Of a stretch of DNA of 10,881 nt, positions 1 through 7,483 are shown piece by piece. The notes beneath the pieces were generated by a model. It did not search any database and was not told the DNA's origin. It saw nothing but the letters and a program-made list of their open reading frames with translations. Each line of letters opens with the position of its first letter. Position 1 is the stretch's first letter. The position numbers and the translations under genes were made by a program. Source of the DNA: Bacteroidota bacterium (GTDB taxonomy: Bacteria > Bacteroidota > Rhodothermia > Rhodothermales > Rubricoccaceae); assembly GCA_022564455.1 (NCBI GenBank), contig JADFLK010000031.1, positions 1-10,881 of the forward strand. The letters run 5' to 3'.

Positions 1-698
1 CGCTCATTGTAAGCGGCGCACTGGTTGGGGCTTCAGGTCTGATCCTCACCAAGATCATGTGCGACGCGATGAACAGATCGTTGTTCAATGTGCTTTTGGG
101 AGGATTCGGAGCGGAGGCCAAGAAGGCCGCAGCGAAATCGGGCGATGAGGAAGAGCGGCCTATCCGCCAGACCTCCCCGGACGACGCTGCCATACTGATG
201 AGCTACGCGGGCAGTGTCATCATCGTGCCCGGCTACGGGCTCGCCGTCGCGCAGGCGCAGCACGAGGTCCGCGAAATGGCCGATTTGCTCCAGAAGGAGG
301 GTGTGGAGGTTCGCTACGCGATACACCCGGTTGCGGGAAGGATGCCGGGCCACATGAACGTGCTCCTCGCCGAGGCCAACGTCTCGTATGATCTCCTCAT
401 TGAGATGGACGACATCAACGCCGACTTCCCTTCAACAGACGTGGTGCTCGTCGTGGGCGCCAACGATGTGGTCAACCCTGCCGCCCACAACGACGAATCC
501 AGCCCGATCTACGGAATGCCCATCCTCAACGTAGAAGAGGCCGAGAATATTATCGTACTGAAGCGCACCATGAACACCGGTTACGCAGGCGTCCAGAACG
601 AGCTCTTCTTCAACCCGAAAACCGCGATGCTTTTCGGCGACGCAAAGGACTCCGTCGGCGCGATTATCAGTGAGCTGAAGGAGTTGCAGGCGGCATGA
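1..698 (+). CDS. pntB: NAD(P) transhydrogenase subunit beta, 3' part
   Basis: This is the C-terminal 231 residues of the membrane subunit of proton-translocating transhydrogenase, which transfers hydride between NADH and NADP+ while protons cross the inner membrane. The gene begins before the window; the first full codon is at 3. The visible part opens with the end of the last membrane helix (VSGALVGASGLILTKIM). A charged linker follows, then the NADP(H)-binding domain III, with GYGLAVAQAQ (231-260), HPVAGRMPGHMN, GANDVVNPAA (456-485) and GYAGVQNELFF near the end. These are family hallmarks and the domain looks intact. The alpha-subunit genes normally lie upstream, outside this window. The stop codon overlaps the next gene's start as ATGA, which suggests an operon with translational coupling. 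Confidence 0.96.
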   Translation, partial: LIVSGALVGASGLILTKIMCDAMNRSLFNVLLGGFGAEAKKAAAKSGDEEERPIRQTSPDDAAILMSYAGSVIIVPGYGLAVAQAQHEVREMADLLQKEGVEVRYAIHPVAGRMPGHMNVLLAEANVSYDLLIEMDDINADFPSTDVVLVVGANDVVNPAAHNDESSPIYGMPILNVEEAENIIVLKRTMNTGYAGVQNELFFNPKTAMLFGDAKDSVGAIISELKELQAA

Positions 699-1231
699 TC
701 TGGGTCGCCCTCGTGCTCTCGTTGATCGCGGGGTACCTCGTATTCTGGGCCGGCGTCATCAGCCTCATCGGGTTCGGGGGGTGGAAACAGATTGCTGATC
801 GGTATCCTGCGGATCAGTGGCCGGAAGAAGAGGGCGTGGTGCTTTCTTGGCAGAGCGCAAGCATCGGCATGTCCAACTACGGCAACGTCCTGAAAGCCGT
901 CATCACTGCCGACGGCCTCTACCTGCGGCCGGTGCGCATGTTCGCGTTTAACCACCCGCCCGTGTTCATTCCGTGGGGCTCCGTGCTCCGAACCAGGACG
1001 GGTTTCTGGGGCGGCCTCAAGCTCGAACTCGACGGTGGCAAGGCGCTGAGCATTCGTGGCAAGATGGCCACGTACGTGAAGGAAGCATTGAAGGCGTACG
1101 AGCTTGATGAACTTGATGAAGAGGATTTTGAAGGGTCCTATCTGCTGGATGATATTGAGGAAGAAGCACCCTCCAGCAAGCGGACATCCGAGAGCCGACC
1201 CGCAGCACTGCGGGGACGGATTGTCTTGTGA
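695..1231 (+). CDS. membrane-anchored protein of unknown function
   Basis: A 178-residue protein that I cannot assign to a named family. Residues 2-29 are strongly hydrophobic, giving one long or two short membrane segments. A soluble part follows, with a NYGNVL motif near residue 61, then GLYLRPVRMFAFNHPPVFIPW, shown here as GLYLRPVRMF and HPPVFIPW. This alternating-strand pattern could form a small beta domain, perhaps PH-like; that is a guess. A very acidic stretch (ELDELDEEDFEG, then DDIEEEAP) and a short basic tail close the protein. The start overlaps the pntB stop by ATGA, so the two are probably translated together. An AAGGAG lies about 12 bases before the ATG, farther than usual. The link to transhydrogenase is positional only. 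Confidence 0.82.
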   Translation: MIWVALVLSLIAGYLVFWAGVISLIGFGGWKQIADRYPADQWPEEEGVVLSWQSASIGMSNYGNVLKAVITADGLYLRPVRMFAFNHPPVFIPWGSVLRTRTGFWGGLKLELDGGKALSIRGKMATYVKEALKAYELDELDEEDFEGSYLLDDIEEEAPSSKRTSESRPAALRGRIVL

Positions 1232-1283
1232 CGGTTTGATGAGGGGAACGGCGCTGGGCGATCCCCTGTAGTAGCTTCCCTAC

Positions 1284-1325
1284 GCGCCGTGCGGCTTCCT
1301 CTGCACGGCGCACGTTTCTTTATTT
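1284..1325 (+). terminator. rho-independent terminator after the pntB operon
   Basis: A perfect 9 bp stem, GCGCCGTGC (1284-1292) with GCACGGCGC (1303-1311), encloses a 10-base loop and is followed by the T-rich tail ACGTTTCTTTATTT. It lies 52 bases after the stop of the 695 gene and 50 bases before the topA start. This separates the pnt transcript from topA. Confidence 0.8.
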
Positions 1326-1360
1326 ATCCCTGCCATCTTTCATCCCTGTATCGCACCCGC

Positions 1361-3925
1361 ATGAAGCGTCTCGTCGTCGTCGAGTCCCCGGCCAAAGCCC
1401 GTACCATCAGCCGGTTTCTGCCATCCGACTATCGGGTGGAAGCCTGCATGGGTCACGTGCGCGACCTCCCATCATCGGCGTCCGAGATTCCGGCGAGCGT
1501 CAAGAAGGAGAAGTGGGCGCGCCTCGGCGTGAACGTGGAGGAGGGCTTCGAGCCGCTCTACGTGGTGCCGCGCGACAAAAGGAAGATCGTCAAGCACCTC
1601 AAGGACGCGCTGAAAGACGTGGATGAATTGTACCTCGCGACGGACGAAGACCGCGAGGGCGAATCCATCGGGTGGCACCTCATACAGGTTCTCAAGCCTA
1701 CGGTGCCCGTGCGCCGGATGGTATTCCACGAGATCACGAAGAGCGCCATTCTACGCGCCCTCGAAGAAACCCGCGAGATCGACACCGGCCTGGTGGATGC
1801 ACAGGAAACCCGCCGCATCCTCGACCGGCTCGTGGGCTATTCCATCTCTCCGCTTCTGTGGAAGAAGATCGCGCCGAAGCTCTCAGCGGGCCGCGTGCAG
1901 AGCGTGGCTGTGAAGTTGTTGGTTGAACGCGAAATGGAGCGCCTGAACTTCATGTCCGCGAGTTATTGGGATCTCAAGGCCGCGTTAGGGCTGGATGGCC
2001 AGCGCTTCGACGCCGCCATGACGCACCTCGGCGGCCGGAAGCTCGCCACCGGCCGCGACTTCGACGAAAATACGGGGCATCTCAAGGAGGGAAGCGAGGC
2101 ACTTACGCTCAGCGAGGATACCGCAAGGGGCCTCGCAGAACGTCTCAAGGGTGGATCGTGGAAGGTTTCCGAGGTCGAGCACAAGCAGGTTATACGTCGG
2201 CCTTCGGCGCCGTTTATCACGTCCACATTGCAACAGGAGGCCAACCGGAAGCTCGGGCTACCCGCCCGCCGGACGATGCAGGTTGCGCAGGCGTTGTACG
2301 AGCGTGGCCTCATCACCTACATGCGTACCGACTCGCCGACGCTGTCCTCGGAGGCCATCCAGGCTATCCGAAACGCTGTGAGCGAGCGCTATGGTAACGA
2401 GTATCTCTCCTCGGAGCCACGTCAGTTCAGCGCGAAAGCACGTAGCGCCCAGGAGGCCCACGAGGCCATCCGCCCGGCGGGTACGGACATGAAGACGAAG
2501 GCGGAACTCGGCCTTGATGGGATGGAGGGCGCGATCTACGACCTCATTTGGAAGCGCACCGTCGCCAGCCAGATGGCAGAGGCCCGCCTGCGCCAGACGC
2601 GCGCGATCCTTATCGCCGAGGCAGGTGACGACAAAGTCACATTTCGCGCGAACGGGCAGGTGGTGGAGTTCCCCGGCTTCTTCCGCGCCTATGTGGAAGG
2701 CTCCGATGACCCCGAAGCCGCCATCGACAACCGCGACAATCCGCTGCCCGACCTCAAGGAAGGCGACGCGCCCGCCTGCCATGACATCGAGGCGGAAGGC
2801 CACGAAACCAAGCCGCCCGCGCGGTACACGGATGCCACACTCGTCCGTACGCTTGAGGCTGACGGCATCGGCCGCCCGTCCACCTACGCGTCGATTATCG
2901 ACACCATCGTACGGCGCGGATATACGCGGCGCGAAAAGAACCAACTCATCCCAACGTTCACGGCCTTTGCCACGAACAGGCTGCTCTCGGAGAACTTCGA
3001 GCGCCTCGTGGATACACGGTTTACGGCGCGGATGGAGGAAGTGCTGGACGACATCGCCGCCGGAAAAACTAAGGCGCGGCCCTATTTGGAAGAGTTTTTC
3101 AATGGGGAAGGCGGCCTCGAACGGAAAATAGAGAAGGGGCTGGAGTCTATCGACGCGCGTGCCGTTTCCACGTTGACGCACGCGAAGTGGGAGCCGTATG
3201 TGATCCGCGTGGGCAAGTTCGGGCCGTACACCGAGGGCGAGATCGACGGCGAGCGCCAGACGGCATCGCTGCCCGCCGACCTCGCGCCGGCCGACGTCAC
3301 GAAGGAGACGCTCCACGAGCTCATCACCGCCGGCAACGACGAGCGCGTCCTCGGCATCCACCCCGAGGCCGACATGCCGGTGCTACTCAAGCAAGGGCCT
3401 TACGGGCCGTACGTACAACTCGGCGACGACGACCAGGAAGGCAAGCCCAAGCGTACCTCCATCCCAAAGGGCACCGAGCTTGCCGACGTGGATTTCGACA
3501 TGGGCGTACGCCTCCTAACGCTTCCGCGTACACTCGGCGAGCATCCTGAAACCGGTTCGCCCATCAAGGCCAACATTGGGCGGTTTGGCCCCTACGTGCA
3601 GCACGGTTCTACGTTTGCGTCGCTCAAAGAGGATCACGTTTTGGATGTAGGCCTCGAGCGGGCGCTTGAACTCCTCGCGGCCAAGGCGAAGAAGAACGAG
3701 CCGCTCCGTACGCTCGGCAATCACCCGGATACAAATGAGCCAATCGGCGTGTACGATGGCCGCTACGGGATGTACGTGAAACACCAGAAGACGAACGCAA
3801 CGATCCCGAAGGACATGAACCCGGATTCCATCACCCTCGAAGAGGCTGTGCAACTTATTAATGAGAAGGCAGCGAAGAAGGGGAAGGGCAGAGGCAGGGC
3901 GAGGAAGAAGAAGGCGAAGGCGTAG
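1361..3925 (+). CDS. topA: DNA topoisomerase I (type IA)
   Basis: An 854-residue enzyme that relaxes negative supercoils by cutting one strand through a 5'-phosphotyrosine. The TOPRIM domain is at the N-terminus, with the conserved Glu in VVVESPAK (E8) and the metal-binding triad D95, D97 and E99 in TDEDREGE. The catalytic tyrosine is Y320 in GLITYMRTDSP, matching Y319 of E. coli. The rest of the core looks complete, including GIGRPSTYA. After about residue 605 there are four related segments (about 610-645, 661-700, 723-760 and 783-815) of the Toprim_Crpt type, each with a G-x-(Y/F)GPY or GRYGMY motif. No four-cysteine zinc finger is present. The protein ends in a Lys/Arg/Gly tail (KKGKGRGRARKKKAKA) that probably binds DNA. 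The open frame extends back to 1289, but that ATG sits inside the terminator hairpin. The ATG at 1361 opens with the usual MKRLVVVESPAKA. No Shine-Dalgarno is visible. Confidence 0.97.
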   Translation: MKRLVVVESPAKARTISRFLPSDYRVEACMGHVRDLPSSASEIPASVKKEKWARLGVNVEEGFEPLYVVPRDKRKIVKHLKDALKDVDELYLATDEDREGESIGWHLIQVLKPTVPVRRMVFHEITKSAILRALEETREIDTGLVDAQETRRILDRLVGYSISPLLWKKIAPKLSAGRVQSVAVKLLVEREMERLNFMSASYWDLKAALGLDGQRFDAAMTHLGGRKLATGRDFDENTGHLKEGSEALTLSEDTARGLAERLKGGSWKVSEVEHKQVIRRPSAPFITSTLQQEANRKLGLPARRTMQVAQALYERGLITYMRTDSPTLSSEAIQAIRNAVSERYGNEYLSSEPRQFSAKARSAQEAHEAIRPAGTDMKTKAELGLDGMEGAIYDLIWKRTVASQMAEARLRQTRAILIAEAGDDKVTFRANGQVVEFPGFFRAYVEGSDDPEAAIDNRDNPLPDLKEGDAPACHDIEAEGHETKPPARYTDATLVRTLEADGIGRPSTYASIIDTIVRRGYTRREKNQLIPTFTAFATNRLLSENFERLVDTRFTARMEEVLDDIAAGKTKARPYLEEFFNGEGGLERKIEKGLESIDARAVSTLTHAKWEPYVIRVGKFGPYTEGEIDGERQTASLPADLAPADVTKETLHELITAGNDERVLGIHPEADMPVLLKQGPYGPYVQLGDDDQEGKPKRTSIPKGTELADVDFDMGVRLLTLPRTLGEHPETGSPIKANIGRFGPYVQHGSTFASLKEDHVLDVGLERALELLAAKAKKNEPLRTLGNHPDTNEPIGVYDGRYGMYVKHQKTNATIPKDMNPDSITLEEAVQLINEKAAKKGKGRGRARKKKAKA

Positions 3926-4006
3926 GTCGGTACACAGCAAGATTCGGGTCGCTCTTCGTCGGCCGGTTTAGTACACTTCGGCGTGTCTAACCATGACGTT
4001 GTAAAT

Positions 4007-4870
4007 ATGCCCGTCCGCGACTACGACCGAATTGAAAAGGCGGTGCGCTATGTGCAGGCACATCAGCACGAACAGCCGAGCCTTGAGGTTCTGGCCGATC
4101 ATGTCGGTCTGAGCCCATTTCACTTTATTCGCCTGTTCAAGCGCTGGGCAGGTATCACCCCGAAACGGTTTCTCCAACTGCTTACGCTGGAGTACGCCAA
4201 GGAGCGTCTGGCCGAGTCGCACAGCCTTCTGGAGACGGCTTTTGATGCAGGATTATCCGGAACGGGCCGGCTCCACGATTTGTTTGTGACGGTGGATGCG
4301 GTGACTCCGGGTGAGTTCAAAAAGCTGGGCGACGGCCTCGTTATCAAGTACGGCCTCCACGAGACACCTTTTGGCTACTGTTTCCTCGGCGTTACTGAGC
4401 GGGGGGTCTGTGCACTGTCGTTCATTGAAGGTGGTAAAATGGAGGCCGCTATCGCCGAACTCGCCTCCGCCTGGCCGGAGGCGGTACTTGTCGAAGACGT
4501 CAGCGCAACGCGCCCCTTCGCTGACGCCATGATTTCGGTAGCGTCAGGTGAGACCATTCGTCCGATTCCGTTGTTGGTGCGCGGGACCAATTTTCAGATC
4601 AAGGTCTGGCAAGCGCTGCTGCAGGTACCGCCGGGGCAACTCATCGCTTATGAAGACCTGGCGGTTCTGATCGGTCAGCCCACAGCAACTCGCGCGGTTG
4701 CGAGCGCGGTGGCGCGCAACCGTATCGGGTACCTGATTCCCTGCCACAGGGTGCTTCGCAAGAGCGGAGCAATCGGCGGGTATCGCTGGGGCCCTGCCCG
4801 AAATGCAGTACTGCTGGCCTGGGAAGCCACCCATGCTGAGCACCAGACTATTCTTGAGGTAGCCGCATGA
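4007..4870 (+). CDS. AraC-type regulator fused to O6-alkylguanine-DNA alkyltransferase (Ada-like)
   Basis: A 287-residue fusion. Residues 5-102 are an AraC-type DNA-binding domain with two helix-turn-helix units, one around SLEVLADHVGLSPFHFIRLF (25-44) and one ending in GRLHDLFVTVDAVTPGEF (87-104). Residues from about 110 to the end form a methylated-DNA-protein-cysteine methyltransferase, with the suicide cysteine C246 in IPCHRV followed by GAIGGYRWG. It should take O6-methylguanine lesions onto C246 and not turn over. The N-terminal zinc/Cys38 domain of E. coli Ada, which senses methylphosphotriesters, is absent, so how its DNA binding is switched is unclear. An upstream GTG at 3983 would add eight residues; I prefer the ATG at 4007 because relatives begin just before the D-Y-x-R-I helix. 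The stop overlaps the next gene's ATG as ATGA. Confidence 0.9.
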   Translation: MPVRDYDRIEKAVRYVQAHQHEQPSLEVLADHVGLSPFHFIRLFKRWAGITPKRFLQLLTLEYAKERLAESHSLLETAFDAGLSGTGRLHDLFVTVDAVTPGEFKKLGDGLVIKYGLHETPFGYCFLGVTERGVCALSFIEGGKMEAAIAELASAWPEAVLVEDVSATRPFADAMISVASGETIRPIPLLVRGTNFQIKVWQALLQVPPGQLIAYEDLAVLIGQPTATRAVASAVARNRIGYLIPCHRVLRKSGAIGGYRWGPARNAVLLAWEATHAEHQTILEVAA

Positions 4871-5779
4871 GCACTACATCAGGCATTGCGCCGAAGACGC
4901 TGCTGTTGGCAGCATTCGGCGTGGTCTACATTATTTGGGGCTCCACCTAACTCGCGATTCGGTTTGCCGTGGAGACGCTGCCTCCGTTTACCATGGCGGG
5001 CCTGCGGTTCCTGGCAGCGGGTGCTATTCTGGTTGCCTGGACACGCATCAGGGGCACCGGAGCGGCCAACGGCTGTTCACTGGCGGACGGCCGCCATCAT
5101 TGGTGGACTTATGTTGCTAGGTGGGAACGGCGTGTTAGCGTGGGCTGAGAAGACCGTGCCCTCGGGCGTGGCGGCATTGCTTGTGGCTTTTGTACCTCTG
5201 TGGATGGTCATTCTTGCTGCGTTGCGCCCCGGTGGTACCCGCCCGTCGCGTTCTGTAGTCATCGGGTTGGCTCTTGGCCTCGTTGGGCTCGTTCTCTTGA
5301 TCGGCCCTGGCAAAGTGGTCGGCGGAGCCGATCTGGACCGAATCGGTGCGCTGGCAATCGTGTTCGCGGCGTTCTCGTGGGCCCTTGGCTCCATCTACGC
5401 AAGCACGGCGCCGCAGCATCCGTCCGCGTTGCTGAGTGCCGGATTGCAGATGGTCACCGGAGGCGTGATGCTTCTCGTGGTTGGCCTGGCGCTCGGAGAG
5501 CGGATTGTTATGGAAGCCATTTCCCTTCGTTCAGCGTCGGCTTTAGGCTACCTGATTTTCTTCGGGTCTATTGTTGCCTATACCTCCTACAACTGGCTGT
5601 TGCGAAACGCGGATACGGCAAAGGTTTCGACGTATGCCTACGTGAATCCGATCGTCGCCGTGTTTCTCGGATGGGTGCTGGCCGGCGAGGTTCTGGGTGT
5701 GCGAACGCTGGTTGCTGCCGGCGTGATTGTTGGAGCTGTTGCAGTGATCATCACCGCCAAAGCAAAAAAGCCGGCGTGA
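4867..5779 (+). pseudogene. EamA/DMT-family transporter, broken by a stop and a frameshift
   Basis: A ten-helix drug/metabolite-type permease (YedA/RhaT-like, EamA superfamily) whose frame is interrupted twice. Reading starts at the ATG at 4867, overlapping the upstream stop, and gives IIWGST. It then meets TAA at 4948-4950, where the family has a tyrosine codon (GST-Y-LAIRF). The sequence resumes as LAIRFAVETLPPFTMAGLRFL in the same frame. Around the GGGG at 5051-5054 the reading frame moves by one base, and the remainder (HWRTAAIIGGLMLLGGNG to the stop at 5779) is in the next frame. Removing one G there leaves 912 bases, an exact 304 codons including the stop. Both EamA repeats are otherwise recognisable (VPSGVAALL, YAYVNPIVAVFLGWVLAGE). 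Either this is a recent pseudogene or the assembly has two errors. Substrate unknown. It ends 13 bp from rsgA, which converges on it. Confidence 0.85.
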
Positions 5780-5792
5780 GCGCTACGGCCCA

Positions 5793-6776
5793 CTACCGCC
5801 CCACATCCCTCCTGCCCTCCTGCAGCGACGCAAGAATATTGAGGTAGCTCCCGTAGCGTTCGGGCGTGATGGCGCCCTCATCCACCGCCTTGCTAACGGC
5901 ACAGTCCGGCTCGTGGTCGTGCGTGCAATCGGGGAAGCGGCAATGGCCGATGAGTGGCAGGAACTCCACGAAGTAGCCGCCCAGCTCTTCCGGCGCCATA
6001 TCCCAGATGCCGAACTCCCGTATACCCGGCGTATCCACCACCAACCCACCAGCGACTTGATGGAGCGTAGCGAATGTTGTCGTGTGCTTGCCCTTCTGCG
6101 TTTTCTCGCTGACTACGCCTGTTTTTAGATCTAAATCGGGCTCGAGGGTATTCAGGAGGGAGGTTTTGCCGACGCCTGACGGGCCGGCGACGACGCTTGT
6201 TTTATCTCGGAGCACGTCACCCAAACCGTCCACCCCTTTGCCCGAAATAGCGCACGTCATCAGGACGGGATAGCCGATATTCTGGTAGAGCTCCTTCCAG
6301 AACGCAATCACATCCTGCGCGTGTGGCTCATCCTCCAGCAGGTCGATTTTGTTGATGACGAGGCCAGCGTCGAGGTGGTAGGCCTCCGCCATCACCAGAA
6401 AGCGGTCCACAAAACCCGCGTTGAACTTGGGGCTGAACGCCGATTGCACGCACCACGCGGCGTCCACGTTGGCGGCAATCACGTGCTCCTTGCCGACCTT
6501 CCGCCCCGCCGCCCGGCGGCTGAGCTGGTTGCGGCGCGGGTGGATCTCCGTGATGAGCCCTGAGCCGTCGCCCTCCATGCGGAGTGAAACACGATCTCCA
6601 ACGGCCAGGGGATTGGTCTCGGCAATCTCCTTCTGCAGGAGCCGGAACTTGCCGCGCGCGCGCGCCTGGATGATCTCCTCGCCGCTATCCGGCAGCACGG
6701 AATACCACGAACCCGTCGAGCGAATGACGGTGCCGACGACCGTAGAAGGGGCGTCTGAGTTTGCCGCCGCCGTCAT
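5793..6776 (-). CDS. rsgA: small ribosomal subunit maturation GTPase RsgA
   Basis: A 327-residue circularly permuted GTPase that acts late in 30S subunit assembly. An N-terminal OB-fold (about residues 13-80, from VVGTVIRSTGSWYSV) is followed by the G motifs in permuted order: NKID (142-145, G4), GPSGVGKTS (198-206, G1/P-loop) and DTPG (248-251, G3). The C-terminal zinc knuckle is C279-x4-C284-x-H286-x5-C292, the expected RsgA spacing. Length and motifs are complete. The ATG at 6774-6776 is the only good start before the OB-fold, since the codons around residues 13-17 are not start codons. No Shine-Dalgarno is seen. The base next to the ATG is one base from a repeat element (6778-7002), so the whole proximal leader, and perhaps the promoter, comes from that element. 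Confidence 0.96.
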   Translation of the reverse strand: MTAAANSDAPSTVVGTVIRSTGSWYSVLPDSGEEIIQARARGKFRLLQKEIAETNPLAVGDRVSLRMEGDGSGLITEIHPRRNQLSRRAAGRKVGKEHVIAANVDAAWCVQSAFSPKFNAGFVDRFLVMAEAYHLDAGLVINKIDLLEDEPHAQDVIAFWKELYQNIGYPVLMTCAISGKGVDGLGDVLRDKTSVVAGPSGVGKTSLLNTLEPDLDLKTGVVSEKTQKGKHTTTFATLHQVAGGLVVDTPGIREFGIWDMAPEELGGYFVEFLPLIGHCRFPDCTHDHEPDCAVSKAVDEGAITPERYGSYLNILASLQEGRRDVGR

Positions 6777-6777
6777 G

Positions 6778-7002
6778 TGAGGCTGGTGGAATAGGCGCTC
6801 CCCGCAACGTTGCGCGGGGCAGGCTTACGCCGAGGAAGCTTGCCCCGACATGTCCCCGCAAGCGGGACAGGCGGGGAGCGAGTGTCGGCCGAGATCAAGG
6901 CGTGAAATTGCAGGCGAATCAGTGGTTCGGCGAGGGTTTCGCTACGTAGAGATCGGCCGAGAGACGCCGCCGCAGGCAGGATGGCATGTTGCAACAGCCT
7001 CA
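6778..7002. mobile_element. MITE-like/REP-like element A, 225 bp, no coding capacity
   Basis: The left end TGAGGCTGGTGGAA (6778-6791) is an inverted copy of the right end, which reads TGAGGCTGTTGCAA on the minus strand from 7002 (12 of 14 match). The 61 bases read on the minus strand from 7002 to 6942 align without gaps to 7746-7806 of element B. By hand count 41 of 61 are identical, and the shared stretches include GAGGCTGTTG, TGCCTGCG and ACGTAG. The interior holds nested hairpins. The right flank is TA and the left flank is TG, so a target duplication is not clear. No transposase is present, so it would depend on one encoded elsewhere. It fills most of the 368 bp between the divergent starts of rsgA and the 7145 gene. 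Calling it mobile is inference; a REP-like structural repeat is the alternative. Confidence 0.55.
6796..6880. repeat. nested hairpin cluster inside element A
   Basis: The outer arms CGCTCCCCGC (6796-6805) and GCGGGGAGCG (6871-6880) are perfect reverse complements. Between them CGGGGCAGGCTT (6815-6826) pairs with AAGCTTGCCCCG (6836-6847) at 11 of 12 positions over a 9-base loop, and a smaller stem GTCCC/GGGAC lies at 6852-6868. The folded form is a multi-branched, cloverleaf-like structure. GCGGGGCAGGCT (6814-6825) recurs exactly in element B at 7841-7852. Confidence 0.7.
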
Positions 7003-7144
7003 TACCCGTGAAACTCCATCCAACGGGCTCCGTCTAAGCGAGGCGCGTCCCGCAACGCCCCGTCCCCCCCGTTCCCAGGTGCTGTGACCCACAGCGCGAC
7101 GACTTGCGAGGCCACCGACGTTCTCAGAACTCACCACGAAAATC
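7003..7144. other. leader region before the 7145 gene, little recognisable
   Basis: This is the remainder of the 368 bp gap between rsgA and the 7145 gene that element A does not cover. The only structure I see is a short hairpin around GCTGTG (7081-7086) and CACAGC (7090-7095) with a 3-base loop, extendable by a G-U and a G-C pair. I see no convincing promoter boxes and no Shine-Dalgarno before 7145. Confidence 0.3.
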
Positions 7145-7483
7145 ATGAGCAAAACGGAAACCAAAGGCCGCGCACAGTACGAAAAGGCGCGCGAGGCGTT
7201 CACGAAGCTGGATATGCAAGATAAGGCGGCCTTCGTGCTGGAGGCCACGTTCAGCACGTTTGGCGAGGCCTTCAAGGACGCCGGGAAGCAGTTCGCCGAC
7301 GTGATGGAAAAGGTTTCTTCGGAAGACTTCTTTAGCGGCTTTGGGCCGTGTACTGACGACGCCGAAGAGGCGGCTGAGGAGAAAGCATCTGAAGAGAAAG
7401 CAACAGAAGCGAAATCCTCAAACGGCCGCAAGAAGTCCGGCACGCGCTCCACCTCCAAAAAGAAGAAGGATGCCGACGACTGA
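7145..7483 (+). CDS. small charged protein with Lys-rich tail, unknown function
   Basis: A 112-residue protein that I do not recognise. Residues 1-65 look like amphipathic helices (AREAFTKLDMQDKAAFVLEA, then GEAFKDAGKQFADVMEKV). A Phe-rich FFSGFG (about 62-67) follows, then an Ala/Glu/Lys-rich low-complexity stretch (EEAAEEKASEEKATEAK) and a basic tail (GRKKSGTRSTSKKKKDADD) resembling histone-H1-like or nucleic-acid-binding tails. No signal peptide or membrane segment is seen. The ATG has no Shine-Dalgarno before it. Its 3' end overlaps the next gene by 14 bases in another frame, so the two are probably an operon pair. The overlap, coding-like composition and shared orientation support a real gene. 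Confidence 0.75.
   Translation: MSKTETKGRAQYEKAREAFTKLDMQDKAAFVLEATFSTFGEAFKDAGKQFADVMEKVSSEDFFSGFGPCTDDAEEAAEEKASEEKATEAKSSNGRKKSGTRSTSKKKKDADD

Noticed and set aside
1199..1214. Hairpin CCCGCA/TGCGGG as a terminator.
   Set aside because: It lies within the coding end of the 695 gene and has no T-run. The stem at 1284-1311 is a much better terminator.
1289..1360. Upstream extension of topA to the ATG at 1289.
   Set aside because: That ATG lies inside the terminator hairpin, and the added residues do not resemble the family. The ATG at 1361 starts exactly at the conserved N-terminus.
2258..3361. Minus-strand open frame of 367 codons inside topA.
   Set aside because: It lies antisense to well-conserved topoisomerase sequence and shows no domain or motif of its own.
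4886..5779. Treating the downstream frame as an intact 297-residue transporter starting at 4886.
   Set aside because: Its first roughly 55 residues are Arg/Trp-rich out-of-frame translation from a TTG. The true N-terminal helix is encoded in the frame starting at 4867.
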